Shown one piece after another: positions 48,498-57,462 of a stretch of 64,000 bases of DNA. Position 1 is the first letter of the stretch; each line of letters starts with the position of its first letter. The position numbers and the translations under genes are program-made. This stretch comes from Hyphomonas beringensis (GTDB lineage Bacteria; Pseudomonadota; Alphaproteobacteria; Caulobacterales; Hyphomonadaceae). The stretch spans positions 1 through 64,000 of the forward strand of contig NZ_AWFF01000001.1 in NCBI RefSeq assembly GCF_000682755.1, given 5' to 3'. The notes beneath the pieces are model-generated. The model had not been told where the DNA came from and did no database searches. It was given only the letters and a program-made list of their open reading frames with translations.

Positions 48498-49493
48498 TTA
48501 ATAGTTGCCCTCAATCCACGCATCGGACTTTTTGGCAGCCAGCGCGATCGTATCCCCTGCCCTGAGAAAAAAGTCATGTGTGATGTTCACATAATCATCG
48601 GAAGGCTGGTGATAGCCGGCATGGTCCTCAACGCCGAAGTAAAGGAACGGAATTCCGGCCGTATAAAAGGCGCCATGGTCGGATGCCTCCGTCCAGTCAT
48701 CATGCCCAAGCTCCGGCTGGTCATGCCCGACAAGAAGTGACACAGGCGCTTCGGCCGCGATCTCTTCGACCAGCGGCAACAGCGCGGGCGTGTGGTATGT
48801 GCCCGCCACATAAAGCTCGCCTGCCTCCGAGCGGCTGACCATGTCGAGATTGATATTGAGAGCCACGCGCTTCATATCGAGGGCGTCTGACGCAACCAGC
48901 GCTTTGGCGCCTTGCAGCCCGATCTCTTCGCCATCCAGAGCGGCAAAGGCGACATCATGCGCAGGACGGTGGCGTTTGAAGTATTCAGCAATCGCGATCA
49001 TGGCCGCCACGCCCGACGCATTGTCATCTGCGCCATTATAGATCTCACCATCTATCACGCCGAGATGATCATAGTGCGCCGTGATGACCAGCATCGGCCC
49101 CTTGCCGGGTGTCTTGCCAGGCATCCAGCCAAGCACATTCACGCCCTCTTCCGGCAATTTATCATCTGACGCGTCCTCCGGTGCCGTAATCGGGAATGGA
49201 TGTTTGTAATTGTCGCCAACAGGTTCCAGCCCAATTGTCTCGTAGCGCTTCAGGATGAAATTCATCGCGGCATCTGCGCCTTCGGTGCCGGTACGGCGGC
49301 CCTGCAGGGCATCCGAGGAAAGCGTCTCCGTCAGGTTCAGCATGGCCGGCCCGTCAATATACTGGGTCTGATAATGCGTGAGGGCAGCAGCCTGATCAGA
49401 ATTATCACGCGTCGACAGAAAGAAGACGACTCCCCCGATGATCGTCAGGACGAGCAGGATTTCGGAAATAATAAAGGCGCGGCCGATCTTCAT
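48498..49493 (-). CDS. M28 family zinc peptidase (membrane-anchored)
   Basis: A 331-residue aminopeptidase-like enzyme of the M28 family. Residues 7-27 form an N-terminal anchor or signal (IISEILLVLTIIGGVVFFLST), so the catalytic domain is likely periplasmic. The di-zinc ligands are seen: His143 region (AHYDHLG), Asp156/157 (YNGADDNASG), Glu189/190 (LDGEEIG), Asp217 (NLDMVS) and a His in 'EDHAGYHQPSDDY'. Substrates are probably peptides with free N-terminal residues. It is monocistronic on the minus strand and diverges from bolA. Confidence 0.9.
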   Translation of the reverse strand: MKIGRAFIISEILLVLTIIGGVVFFLSTRDNSDQAAALTHYQTQYIDGPAMLNLTETLSSDALQGRRTGTEGADAAMNFILKRYETIGLEPVGDNYKHPFPITAPEDASDDKLPEEGVNVLGWMPGKTPGKGPMLVITAHYDHLGVIDGEIYNGADDNASGVAAMIAIAEYFKRHRPAHDVAFAALDGEEIGLQGAKALVASDALDMKRVALNINLDMVSRSEAGELYVAGTYHTPALLPLVEEIAAEAPVSLLVGHDQPELGHDDWTEASDHGAFYTAGIPFLYFGVEDHAGYHQPSDDYVNITHDFFLRAGDTIALAAKKSDAWIEGNY

Positions 49494-49634
49494 GAGATGG
49501 AGGTCCTGTATGCTATGAAAGACGCGAATACCCTATTCGCATGGCGCGTCTCTCACAACGCCCGTGCACCGATGCTTGACGCCGCACGCCGGAAACGCCA
49601 CCTGTGCCCGGCACCAGGATGAAGGAAGACTGCC

Positions 49635-49871
49635 ATGGCCATGTCCCGCGATACGTTGCTTGGATATCTGACGGATGCATTTCCGGAAGCAGAGATCACG
49701 CTGACGGACCTCGCCGGAGATGACAATCACTGGCAGGCGGAGATCGTCAGCCCGCAATTCGCCGGACTGCCCCGGGTTAAACAGCATCAGATGGTATATT
49801 CTGCCCTGAAAGGCGCGATGGGCGGGGAACTTCATGCGCTGGCACTGAAGACAAAGGCCCCATCTTCTTGA
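49635..49871 (+). CDS. BolA/IbaG-family protein
   Basis: A 78-residue BolA-fold protein of the IbaG type. Blocks 'AEITLTDLAGDDNHWQAEIVSPQFAGLPRVKQHQMVYSAL' and 'GELHALALKTKAP' match the family. BolA proteins pair with CGFS monothiol glutaredoxins to bind a [2Fe-2S] cluster and help iron trafficking. Here the glutaredoxin partner is present, but 1.9 kb downstream, with an M2 peptidase gene between. The start ATG has GAAGGA upstream. It is probably the first gene of this group. Confidence 0.87.
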   Translation: MAMSRDTLLGYLTDAFPEAEITLTDLAGDDNHWQAEIVSPQFAGLPRVKQHQMVYSALKGAMGGELHALALKTKAPSS

Positions 49872-49941
49872 ACAAGCTGGATTGACGCAACGAACGGTTC
49901 GCGGTTGTTTGCCCTGCATCCAAGGATGAGGAAACAACCTT

Positions 49942-51813
49942 ATGAAACGTTTGACCCTGACAAGCAGCGTGATCGCGCTGAGTCTTGTGCTGGCCTCGTG
50001 CGCCGCGCCGGAAAGCTCTGAAGCGACAAAGACTGATCTGGCTGAAACGACAACAGAAGCCCCAGCCGAAACCGACCACGCTGCAGAGATCGCCGAAGCG
50101 CGCGCTTTCCTTGAGATGGCGGAAGCAAAGCTGGCCGCGCAGAGCAAGATTGCCGCGCAGGCCTACTGGAACCAGGCGACCAACATTACCGAAGAGACCA
50201 ATGCTGCAGCCGCAGAGGCTGGTGCTGTCTCGACCAAGCTGGCCGTGTCGCTGGCCAATGAGTCCAAGAAGTTCGATGTGGATGTCCTGCCGGCAGACCT
50301 TGCCCGCAAGATGAACATCCTGCGCTCCAGCATCACCATTCCAGCCCCGTCTACCCCCGGCGCGGCGGAAGAGCTTTCCAAGATAACGACCAATCTGGAC
50401 GCCACCTATGGCACCGGCAAGTTCACCTATAAGGGCGAAGCGCTCAATCTGGACCAGCTGTCCACGATCATCGAAACCAGCCGCGACCCGGAAGAGCTGA
50501 AAGCCGTCTGGGAAGGCTGGCGTACGATCTCTCCTCCAATGAAGGATGACTATGCTCGCATGGTCGAGATCGCCAATGAAGGCGCCGAGGAACTGGGCTT
50601 CCCTAGCCTGGATCAGATGTGGCTGTCTGGCTACGACATGCCACCGGAAGACATGGAAGCGGAAGTCGAGCGCCTGTGGACGCAGGTCGAGCCGCTCTAC
50701 AAGGAGCTGCATTGCTACACGCGCGCCAAGCTAAACGAGAAATATGGCGACGATGTACAGCCACGCACCGGCCCGATCCGCGCCGATCTGCTCGGGAATA
50801 TGTGGGCCCAGCAATGGTCCAGCATCTATGACATCGTGAAGCCGGCCGATGTGGTCGCGCCAAGCTATGATTTGACAGAGCAGCTTCAGGAAAAAGGCTA
50901 CACGCCGATCAAGATGGTGGAGACCGGCGAAGCCTTCTTCACGTCACTGGGCTTCGATCCGCTGCCGAAGACGTTCTGGGAACGCTCCATGATTGTGCGC
51001 CCGGCGGATCGGGAAGTGGTTTGCCACGCCTCTGCCTGGGACCTGGACGATGAGGACGATGTCCGCATCAAGATGTGTACTGAGGTGAACGCGGAAGACT
51101 TCTACACCGTGCACCACGAGCTGGGTCACAATTTCTACCAGCGCGCCTACAAGGATCAGGACTATCTTTACAAGAACGGCGCACATGATGGCTTCCATGA
51201 AGCGATCGGTGACTTTGTCGGCCTGTCCATCACGCCAATCTACCTGCAGCAAATCGGCCTGATCACGGAAGACCAGATCCCGCCGGCAGACGCCGATACG
51301 GCGCTGCTGCTGAACACGGCGCTCGACAAGATCGCCTTCCTTCCCTTTGCTCTGACCGTAGATGGCTGGCGCTGGGATGTGCTGTCGGGCAAAACTGCAC
51401 CGGAAGCGTACAATCAGGCCTGGTGGGATCTGCGCCTGAAGAACCAGGGTCTTGTACCGCCAGCCCCGCGTCCGGCCGATGCGTTTGACCCCGGCGCGAA
51501 GTACCACGTTCCGGGCAACACGCCCTATCTGCGGTATTTCCTGAGCTACATTCTGCAGTTCCAGTTCCACAAAGCCGCCTGTGAGCAGGCCGGATGGGAA
51601 GGCCCGCTGCATCGCTGTTCCATCTATGACAACAAGGAAGTTGGCGAGCGCTTCAACGCCATGCTGGAAGCGGGTGCATCAGAGCCTTGGCCGGACACGC
51701 TGGAGAAGTTCACTGGCACCCGCCAAATGGATGGCAGCGCGATCATCGAATACTTCGATCCGCTGATGCTGTACCTGAAAGACCAGAACGCCGACGAAAG
51801 CTGCGGCTGGTAA
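49942..51813 (+). CDS. M2 family peptidyl-dipeptidase (ACE-like), lipoprotein
   Basis: A 623-residue zinc metallopeptidase of the M2 family, a bacterial angiotensin-converting enzyme-like dipeptidyl carboxypeptidase. The signal peptide ends in a lipobox ([10 protein letters not shown], Cys at about 17), so it is anchored in the envelope. The Zn motif H392-E393-L-G-H396 and the third ligand Glu420 (FHEAIGD) are complete with the expected 24-residue spacing. It probably removes dipeptides from peptide C-termini in the periplasm. It sits between bolA and grxD, which usually lie together. A 10-bp stem-loop follows its stop. Confidence 0.92.
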   Translation: MKRLTLTSSVIALSLVLASCAAPESSEATKTDLAETTTEAPAETDHAAEIAEARAFLEMAEAKLAAQSKIAAQAYWNQATNITEETNAAAAEAGAVSTKLAVSLANESKKFDVDVLPADLARKMNILRSSITIPAPSTPGAAEELSKITTNLDATYGTGKFTYKGEALNLDQLSTIIETSRDPEELKAVWEGWRTISPPMKDDYARMVEIANEGAEELGFPSLDQMWLSGYDMPPEDMEAEVERLWTQVEPLYKELHCYTRAKLNEKYGDDVQPRTGPIRADLLGNMWAQQWSSIYDIVKPADVVAPSYDLTEQLQEKGYTPIKMVETGEAFFTSLGFDPLPKTFWERSMIVRPADREVVCHASAWDLDDEDDVRIKMCTEVNAEDFYTVHHELGHNFYQRAYKDQDYLYKNGAHDGFHEAIGDFVGLSITPIYLQQIGLITEDQIPPADADTALLLNTALDKIAFLPFALTVDGWRWDVLSGKTAPEAYNQAWWDLRLKNQGLVPPAPRPADAFDPGAKYHVPGNTPYLRYFLSYILQFQFHKAACEQAGWEGPLHRCSIYDNKEVGERFNAMLEAGASEPWPDTLEKFTGTRQMDGSAIIEYFDPLMLYLKDQNADESCGW

Positions 51814-51821
51814 TATCACTT

Positions 51822-51854
51822 ACCCGGCAGCTTCGCTTCTTGACGCTGCCGGGT
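51822..51854 (+). terminator. perfect stem-loop between the M2 peptidase gene and grxD
   Basis: ACCCGGCAGC (51822-51831) pairs perfectly with GCTGCCGGGT (51845-51854) across a 13-base loop. No T tract follows, so it may stabilise the upstream mRNA or attenuate rather than fully terminate. grxD starts 38 bp later. Confidence 0.55.
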
Positions 51855-51892
51855 ATCCACCACACATGCTGTGCAGACAGCGGAGATATCTA

Positions 51893-52231
51893 ATGACTGA
51901 TCAAGCCACACTCGACGCCATCGGCAAGGCCGTGAAGAGCAATGACGTTGTCCTTTTCATGAAAGGCACGCCGACCTTCCCGCAGTGCGGTTTCTCATCC
52001 GTCGTGGTTCAGGTGCTCGATTATCTTGGCGTGGAATATGTCTCCACCAACGTTCTCGAAGATCAGGCTGTCCGCGAAGGCATCAAGGTCTATTCCGAAT
52101 GGCCGACCATCCCGCAGCTTTACGTCAAAGGCGAGTTCGTTGGCGGCTGTGACATCGTCAAAGAGATGTTCGAAAGCGGCGAGCTGCGCGACTTCCTGAA
52201 GGAAAAAGGCATTGAGCTGGAAGAGGCCTAA
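51893..52231 (+). CDS. grxD: CGFS monothiol glutaredoxin (Grx4 family)
   Basis: A 112-residue monothiol glutaredoxin that carries a [2Fe-2S] cluster with glutathione and hands it to apo-proteins. The active site CGFS is in '[14 protein letters not shown]' (about residue 31), with the conserved '[19 protein letters not shown]' block. It normally acts with BolA, whose gene lies at 49635-49871 in the same direction. The start at 51893 ([11 protein letters not shown]) has GGAG upstream. Confidence 0.95.
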   Translation: MTDQATLDAIGKAVKSNDVVLFMKGTPTFPQCGFSSVVVQVLDYLGVEYVSTNVLEDQAVREGIKVYSEWPTIPQLYVKGEFVGGCDIVKEMFESGELRDFLKEKGIELEEA

Positions 52232-52234
52232 GCC

Positions 52235-52486
52235 TCAGCCCTGCTCTGCCGCATAATTTGCAACCATTTGATACGCATCCATCGGGCTGTCAGCCTGTAC
52301 GATGGCGGGTGATGCCAGGAACATGGCGCTGAACGCCAAGCCGGCCATATAGCCCTTACGGCGACGGAATGGCATCGGATAACAGGCTTTCGCGGCACGG
52401 CGCCATTGCTTCAGCGTGTACCAAACCAGGTAGACGCCAAGCAGCGCGAGGCCCCAGCCTGCCAGATTAATCATCCATCCTTCCAT
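52235..52486 (-). CDS. small membrane protein of unknown function
   Basis: An 83-residue protein with two likely transmembrane segments: about 5-22 (MINLAGWGLALLGVYLVWY) and 48-65 (AGLAFSAMFLASPAIV), joined by a basic loop (KQWRRAAKAC, RRRKGY). The start at 52486 (MEGWMINLAG) follows AGAGG. The frame is open further upstream, but without a better start. No family recognised. It converges with grxD and diverges from rimO. Confidence 0.65.
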   Translation of the reverse strand: MEGWMINLAGWGLALLGVYLVWYTLKQWRRAAKACYPMPFRRRKGYMAGLAFSAMFLASPAIVQADSPMDAYQMVANYAAEQG

Positions 52487-52687
52487 ATTCGCCTCTACTA
52501 TCGAGTGTTCACCCGATATCATGGCTAACAGAGTGACATTTCCACGACTCCAAGTTTTTGGACCAATTTGGGACAAGGCCTGCAACGAAGTGGTAACCAT
52601 ATTTCAGCCTGCATGGAGGACATGAGGGTTGGGCGGCTCTGTCGGCATGGTCTTCCCAGACATTGGCTTTCGTTATAGCAGGACGCG

Positions 52688-54043
52688 ATGAACACGACAC
52701 CGATTGCCCCTGCCCCGATCCGGCCCGCGAAATCCCCGAAAGTGGGGATTGTGTCCCTTGGCTGCCCAAAGGCGCTGGTGGATTCCGAGCGTATCATTAC
52801 GCGGCTACGTGCCGAAGGGTATCAGATTGCGCCGGATTATGATGGCGCAGACCTTGTGCTGGTGAATACGTGCGGTTTCATCGACAGCGCTCGCGATGAA
52901 AGCCTGGATGCCATCGGTGAGGCCATCGAGGCAAATGGCAAGGTGATCGTGACGGGCTGCCTCGGCGCAGAGCCCGACGTGATCGAGAAAGCCCACCCTA
53001 AAGTGCTCGCGATTACCGGGCCGCACCAGTACGAAGCGGTCATGGACGCGGTGCATACACATCTGACGCCGCCGCACAATCCTCACCTTGATCTGGTGCC
53101 GGAAGCTGGCCTGCGCCTGACGCCTCGCCATTATGCGTATTTGAAGATCTCGGAAGGCTGCAACAATCGTTGCTCCTTCTGCATCATTCCAAAATTACGC
53201 GGAGACCTCGCCTCCCGGCCGATCCACCACGTGCTGACGGAAGCCGAGCGCCTGGTCGGCGCAGGTGTGAAGGAATTGCTGGTGATCAGCCAGGACACGT
53301 CCGCCTACGGCCTGGATGTACGCTACAAACCGGAAACCTGGCGCGGCACTGAGTATCAAACGCGCTTCCTTGATCTGGCAAAGGGGCTCGGCAGCCTCGG
53401 CGTCTGGACGCGGATGCACTATGTCTACCCTTACCCGCATGTAGATGATGTCATCCCGCTGATGGCGGAAGGCCTGATCACACCCTATCTGGACATCCCG
53501 TTCCAGCATGCCTCTGCCCCGGTCCTGAAGGCCATGAAGCGTCCAGCCAAGCAGGACCGCGTTCTGGAGCGTATCCAGCAATGGCGCCGGGACGTGCCGG
53601 AGCTTGCCATCCGCTCGACATTCATTGTCGGTTTTCCCGGTGAGACGGACGAGGACTTCGACATCTTGCTGGACTTCATCCGCGAAGCCAGGATCGACCG
53701 GGCGGGTTGTTTCAAATACGAGAACGTCGCCCATGCCGACAGCCGTGACCTGCCCGGGCATATCCCCGAAGAGGTCAAGGAAGAACGCTGGCACCGCTTC
53801 ATGGAAGTTCAGGCGCAGATCTCTGCAGACCGGGCAGCCGCTCAGGTCGGCACGGTTCAGGATGTCATCCTCGACGGCCCTGGCGAAGAGCCGGGGGAGA
53901 TGATTGGCCGGACGAAAGCCGATGCGCCGGAAGTCGATGCCGTGGTTTACCTGGAGAATGCGAGCCACCTGAAGTCAGGTGATATTGTCCCGGCAAAGAT
54001 TACCGGCGCCGACGATTACGACCTCTACGGGGCTCCCGCCTGA
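52688..54043 (+). CDS. rimO: ribosomal protein S12 methylthiotransferase
   Basis: A 451-residue radical-SAM enzyme that adds a methylthio group to an Asp of ribosomal protein S12. The N-terminal UPF0004 domain binds a second 4Fe-4S cluster with cysteines in '[12 protein letters not shown]', '[14 protein letters not shown]' and '[10 protein letters not shown]'. The radical-SAM motif CNNRCSFC lies at about residue 157, and the C-terminal TRAM domain is seen. Length is normal. Its 3' end overlaps the convergent DJ-1 gene by 19 bp. Confidence 0.96.
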   Translation: MNTTPIAPAPIRPAKSPKVGIVSLGCPKALVDSERIITRLRAEGYQIAPDYDGADLVLVNTCGFIDSARDESLDAIGEAIEANGKVIVTGCLGAEPDVIEKAHPKVLAITGPHQYEAVMDAVHTHLTPPHNPHLDLVPEAGLRLTPRHYAYLKISEGCNNRCSFCIIPKLRGDLASRPIHHVLTEAERLVGAGVKELLVISQDTSAYGLDVRYKPETWRGTEYQTRFLDLAKGLGSLGVWTRMHYVYPYPHVDDVIPLMAEGLITPYLDIPFQHASAPVLKAMKRPAKQDRVLERIQQWRRDVPELAIRSTFIVGFPGETDEDFDILLDFIREARIDRAGCFKYENVAHADSRDLPGHIPEEVKEERWHRFMEVQAQISADRAAAQVGTVQDVILDGPGEEPGEMIGRTKADAPEVDAVVYLENASHLKSGDIVPAKITGADDYDLYGAPA

Positions 54044-54729
54044 GCGCGCATCAGCTCACCCGCCTCATGGGCTTCGGCCCGCCGGGAATCCATCAGCTTG
54101 GACATGTGAGCATTGTAGGCTGAAAGCGTTGCCGCCTCAGCCAGTTCCGGACGTCCTCCGGGGAATGGCGGAGCTGGCGCGTACTCATAGCCGAGCGTCA
54201 GGGCCTTGGCGTAATCCTCTCCGGCAATCTCAGCCACCATCGTCAGGGCGAAATCGATCCCGGCGGTGACACCGCCGCCCGTGAAAGTATTGCCATCGCG
54301 CACAACGCGGCCCTCATCGATGACGGCGCCGAACTCGGTCAGCAACTCCCGCCATGCCCAGTGGCATGCAGCCCGCTTCCCCTGAAGCAGCCCTGCCGCG
54401 CCAAGAATAAGCGAGCCGGTGCAAACTGATGTGACATAGGTCGCGCTCTGCCCAAGGCGGCGAACATGACCCACGAAGTCTTCATCCAAAGCGACTTTCG
54501 TCGCGGTTAAGCCACCCGGCACACAGAGGAGATCGCATTGTTCGATTTCAGAGAGTTTCGACGTACGTCCGATGACAAGATTGCCTTCCGCGAGAATGTC
54601 ACCGCCATCCCGGCTCGCAATTATGGTTTGGGCATCGGGTAGTCGGCACAAGACCTGGTGCGGTCCGGTAAAGTCTAGCTGCGTCATGTTATCGTAGACG
54701 GCGAACACGGTGGTGAATGTCTGGCTCAT
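54025..54729 (-). CDS. DJ-1/PfpI-family protein (isonitrile hydratase-like)
   Basis: A 234-residue DJ-1/PfpI-fold protein. The nucleophile Cys is in '[17 protein letters not shown]' (about residue 100), preceded by '[12 protein letters not shown]', and '[13 protein letters not shown]' follows. Members include isonitrile hydratase (InhA) and related enzymes; the exact reaction is unknown. It is divergent from the GlxA-type gene with 66 bp between starts, a common regulator-enzyme layout in which both proteins share the same fold. The GlxA-type protein probably controls it. Confidence 0.85.
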   Translation of the reverse strand: MSQTFTTVFAVYDNMTQLDFTGPHQVLCRLPDAQTIIASRDGGDILAEGNLVIGRTSKLSEIEQCDLLCVPGGLTATKVALDEDFVGHVRRLGQSATYVTSVCTGSLILGAAGLLQGKRAACHWAWRELLTEFGAVIDEGRVVRDGNTFTGGGVTAGIDFALTMVAEIAGEDYAKALTLGYEYAPAPPFPGGRPELAEAATLSAYNAHMSKLMDSRRAEAHEAGELMRAQAGAP

Positions 54730-54795
54730 GGCTGCCTCCTTGCTGACCCGTCTTCCATGGACTATGTCTGCGTTGGCAGAAAGGACATTGTTCCC

Positions 54796-55761
54796 ATGTT
54801 TTCAGCCAACTCCTGCCCCCGCGAAATCGGCGTGCTCATTTTTGAAGACTTCCAGCTGTTGGACGCTGCAGGTCCCATTTCCGTTTTCGAGATGCCCGTC
54901 CGCGGTATGTCGCCGCCGCCTTACCGCCTGACGCTCTATTCAATGGCAGGCGGCGCGGTCCGCGCATCCAGCGGCGTTCGCATGCATTCGGAGATACTCC
55001 CCGACAGCCTTACACTGGACACGTTGGTCGTCTCCGGGGGTGAAGGCACGCGAGAGGCCATGCATGACGCGGATTTCCTCAATGCCATTCGCGACGTATC
55101 CAGCCGCACCCGGCGGACAACATCTGTTTGTTCAGGAGCCATGTTGCTCGCTGCTGCAGGGCTTCTTGACGGTCGGCGCGCCACAACGCACTGGCGCCGG
55201 TGCCCGGACATGGCGCGGCACTTTCCCGACGTGACCGTAGAAGCAGACCGGATCTTCGTTCAGGATGGCAAGTTCTGGACATCTGCAGGCATTACGGCTG
55301 GGATTGATCTCGCTTTGGCTCTGGTAGAGGAGGACCTTGGCGCAGAGGTCACGCGCCGGGCCGCGCAAGAGTTGGTGGTCCATCACCGCAGGCATGGCGG
55401 CCAGTCTCAGTTCTCCGTCATGCAGGATGTGAAACTGCTGTCTGGACGCTTTGAACCTCTCATCGACTGGATTCGTGCAAATCTGGCCAGCGACCTGAAA
55501 GTTGAGCAAATCGCCGAACAAGTCGGGATGAGCCCAAGGAATTTTGCACGGGTTTTCCGGTCCGAAATCGGCAGCACACCCGCAAGATTCGTGGAGAAGC
55601 TGCGGTTGGAATCAGCTCGCCAACACGTCGAGACCACGGGCATATCTCTGAATGAAATTGCCCGGAAAACAGGGTTTGGCGACAGTGAACGCATGCGGAC
55701 CGCCTTCGTCCGGGCCTATGGACAACCCCCAATGGTGCTGCGGCGGCAAGGCCGAAACTGA
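54796..55761 (+). CDS. GlxA-type AraC-family regulator with DJ-1/PfpI domain
   Basis: A 321-residue regulator with an N-terminal DJ-1/PfpI sensor-like domain (about 1-190; 'VCSGAMLLAAAGLLDGRRATTHW') and a C-terminal pair of AraC helix-turn-helix motifs (about 215-315; 'LKVEQIAEQVGMSPRNFARVF', 'SLNEIARKTGFGDSERMRTAF'). It is probably the transcriptional regulator of the divergent DJ-1 protein gene. The start at 54796 has AAAGGA upstream; an ATG at 54757 is possible but lacks a ribosome binding site. The downstream gene begins 100 bp later. Confidence 0.85.
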   Translation: MFSANSCPREIGVLIFEDFQLLDAAGPISVFEMPVRGMSPPPYRLTLYSMAGGAVRASSGVRMHSEILPDSLTLDTLVVSGGEGTREAMHDADFLNAIRDVSSRTRRTTSVCSGAMLLAAAGLLDGRRATTHWRRCPDMARHFPDVTVEADRIFVQDGKFWTSAGITAGIDLALALVEEDLGAEVTRRAAQELVVHHRRHGGQSQFSVMQDVKLLSGRFEPLIDWIRANLASDLKVEQIAEQVGMSPRNFARVFRSEIGSTPARFVEKLRLESARQHVETTGISLNEIARKTGFGDSERMRTAFVRAYGQPPMVLRRQGRN

Positions 55762-55791
55762 CCGGATCCGATTACAAGAACCACAGTTTTA

Positions 55792-55830
55792 TCGAAATTC
55801 GACGATTGACATATCGTATTTCGATATAAA
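55792..55830 (+). promoter_or_regulatory. probable promoter with two inverted repeats before the first DUF2807 gene
   Basis: A TTGACA (55806-55811) is followed by TATAAA (55825-55830), with a 13-base spacer, or by an AT-rich alternative three bases further. Overlapping it are two inverted repeats: TCGAA-A-TTCGA (55792-55802) and ATATCG-TATTT-CGATAT (55811-55827). The AT-rich block sits 32 bp before the start codon, so regulator binding to repress or tune the operon is likely. The factor is unknown. Confidence 0.5.
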
Positions 55831-55861
55831 TATGGGGAATATAAAGTTCTGGAGAATACTC

Positions 55862-56785
55862 ATGAAACGCACAGCCATCTCTGTTGCCGCGCTCACCCTT
55901 GCGGCTATGCCTGCCCTCGCCGAGACCAAATCCTATGATGTGTCAGATTTCGACGCTGTCGATGTGAGCGGCGCCATTGTTGTCGAATACACGCAAGGGT
56001 CGTCGCACTCCGTCACTGTGGACCAAAAGGATGGCGACTTCTCCGACATCCTGATCGAAACCAAGGGCGACGAGTTGCAAATCAAGCGCAAGAGCCTGGA
56101 AAAGGCCAAATGGCGCAAAAACATGTCGATCAGGTACAAGAATGGCGAACTGGTCGTCAAAGTGAATGGCGATGTGAAGCCGAGCTACAAGGTCACTGTT
56201 ACCTCTCCCTCGATTACCGAACTGGATGTTTCCCAGTCCTCCATGCTAACGGCGGAAAATATCTCGGCCGACGAGCTGGAACTCGACAGCTCTTCCAGCG
56301 CATCCCTCACTGTCAGCGGCAATTCGAAGAAAACAAGCATCGAAGCCTCATCAAGCTCTGATGTGGACGCAGAAGACCTGATCAGTGACAAGTTGAACAT
56401 TGATGCCTCTTCCAGCGCAGATGTAAGCGCAAGCGCGTCTGGCGCGGGCCCGGTCGATGTGGAAGCGTCTTCAAGCTCCGATGTGGAAGTCTCCATTTCT
56501 GGCCTGCCGAATGTCGAAATAGACGCATCCTCAAGCGCAGACATTTCTGTTGAGGGAACCTGCAACATGATCGACATCGAGGCGTCTTCCTCTGCCGATG
56601 TGGATGCCGATGACCTGATCTGCATGTCGGCCAAGGTCGCGGCATCCAGCAGTGCAGATGTCGGCGTCCACGCATCCAAATCCATCACGGCGTCAGCCAA
56701 TAGCGGCGGTGACGTCATTGTCCACGGTGACCCGGCTGAGCGTGATGTCAGCAAATCAAGCGGCGGCGACGTCGACTTCAACTAA
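55862..56785 (+). CDS. secreted DUF2807 (head GIN domain) protein with 20-residue repeats
   Basis: A 307-residue secreted protein. Signal peptide 1-20 (cleavage after ALA). Residues about 25-95 form the initial beta-rich part; from about 140 a 20-residue repeat (E/D-A-S-S-S-A/S-D-V type) occurs seven times, as expected of a right-handed beta-helix. The DUF2807/'head GIN' family has unknown function; it may form a surface or periplasmic adhesive or metal-binding fold. It is followed by a paralog (23 bp gap), a likely duplication. A GGAG lies before the ATG. Confidence 0.85.
   Translation: MKRTAISVAALTLAAMPALAETKSYDVSDFDAVDVSGAIVVEYTQGSSHSVTVDQKDGDFSDILIETKGDELQIKRKSLEKAKWRKNMSIRYKNGELVVKVNGDVKPSYKVTVTSPSITELDVSQSSMLTAENISADELELDSSSSASLTVSGNSKKTSIEASSSSDVDAEDLISDKLNIDASSSADVSASASGAGPVDVEASSSSDVEVSISGLPNVEIDASSSADISVEGTCNMIDIEASSSADVDADDLICMSAKVAASSSADVGVHASKSITASANSGGDVIVHGDPAERDVSKSSGGDVDFN
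56285..56698 (+). repeat. seven tandem 57-60 bp coding repeats
   Basis: A repeated unit encoding E/D-A-S-S-S-(A/S)-D-V starts at 56285, 56342, 56402, 56462, 56522, 56579 and 56639, i.e. every 57 or 60 bp. The nucleotide sequences differ by many silent changes, so selection on the protein fold rather than recent DNA duplication maintains it. Coding repeat, not CRISPR. Confidence 0.85.
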
Positions 56786-56808
56786 TCCCTGAACGGAAGG
56801 AAACTCTC

Positions 56809-57462
56809 ATGAAAAAGCGCATTCTGTTCGCGGCAGCCTCCGCTGCCCTTGCAATCACCGCCTTCGCGCCATCCAGCTACGCTGATGTCAGCAAGACTTA
56901 TGATGTCTCCAATTTTGATGAACTGGACGTGGCCGCAGGGGTAGAAGTGAAATTCACGACTGGCCCTGACTATTCGTTACGCGCAGATTTCACCAAGGGT
57001 GGGCCTGACGATGTGAAAGTCCGTCAGGATGGTGACCGCCTCTATCTTGCCCGCAAGAACACCTCCAGCCTGAGCAACAAGAAGATGCGCGTCACCTTCC
57101 ATGTGACCGCGCCGAATCTGGAGGAGATCGAAGCGAGCTCCGGCTCCTCCCTTCTCGCGGAAGGGCTGAAGGCGGATGATATGGTGATCAACGTCTCCAG
57201 CGGTGCATCCGTCTCTGCCTATGGCAGCTGCAACAAGCTGAACATCAAGGCCTCGTCAGGTGGCTCGGCCAATGCGAAGGAGCTGACCTGCAAGAGCGTG
57301 AAAGCCGGCGCCAATAGCGGCGGGTCCGTCCGCGCCTATGCGAGCGACGAAGCCAAGAGCAAAACATCCAGCGGAGGCAGTGTCGACATTTACGGCAACC
57401 CTGCCTCACGATCCGCCAACAAATCCATGAGTGGCGGATCTACCGACTTCCACGGCGGCTAA
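56809..57462 (+). CDS. second secreted DUF2807 (head GIN domain) protein
   Basis: A 217-residue paralog of the previous protein. Signal peptide 1-25 (cleavage after SYA). The first part matches it ('VSKTYDVSNFDELDVAAGVEVKFTTG' against 'TKSYDVSDFDAVDVSGAIVVEYTQG'). The repeat part uses S-S-G-(S/G)-S-motifs (EASSGSSLLAEG, NVSSGASVSAYG, KASSGGSANAKE, KTSSGGSVDIYG) with a similar period. GGAAGG lies before the ATG. It lies 23 bp after the first gene, so they form an operon, and it overlaps the convergent PPK2 gene by 4 bp. Confidence 0.85.
   Translation: MKKRILFAAASAALAITAFAPSSYADVSKTYDVSNFDELDVAAGVEVKFTTGPDYSLRADFTKGGPDDVKVRQDGDRLYLARKNTSSLSNKKMRVTFHVTAPNLEEIEASSGSSLLAEGLKADDMVINVSSGASVSAYGSCNKLNIKASSGGSANAKELTCKSVKAGANSGGSVRAYASDEAKSKTSSGGSVDIYGNPASRSANKSMSGGSTDFHGG

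Noticed and set aside
56285-56698. Tandem repeat as a possible CRISPR or satellite
   Set aside because: The units are in frame inside a secreted protein, diverge in codons and have no spacers.
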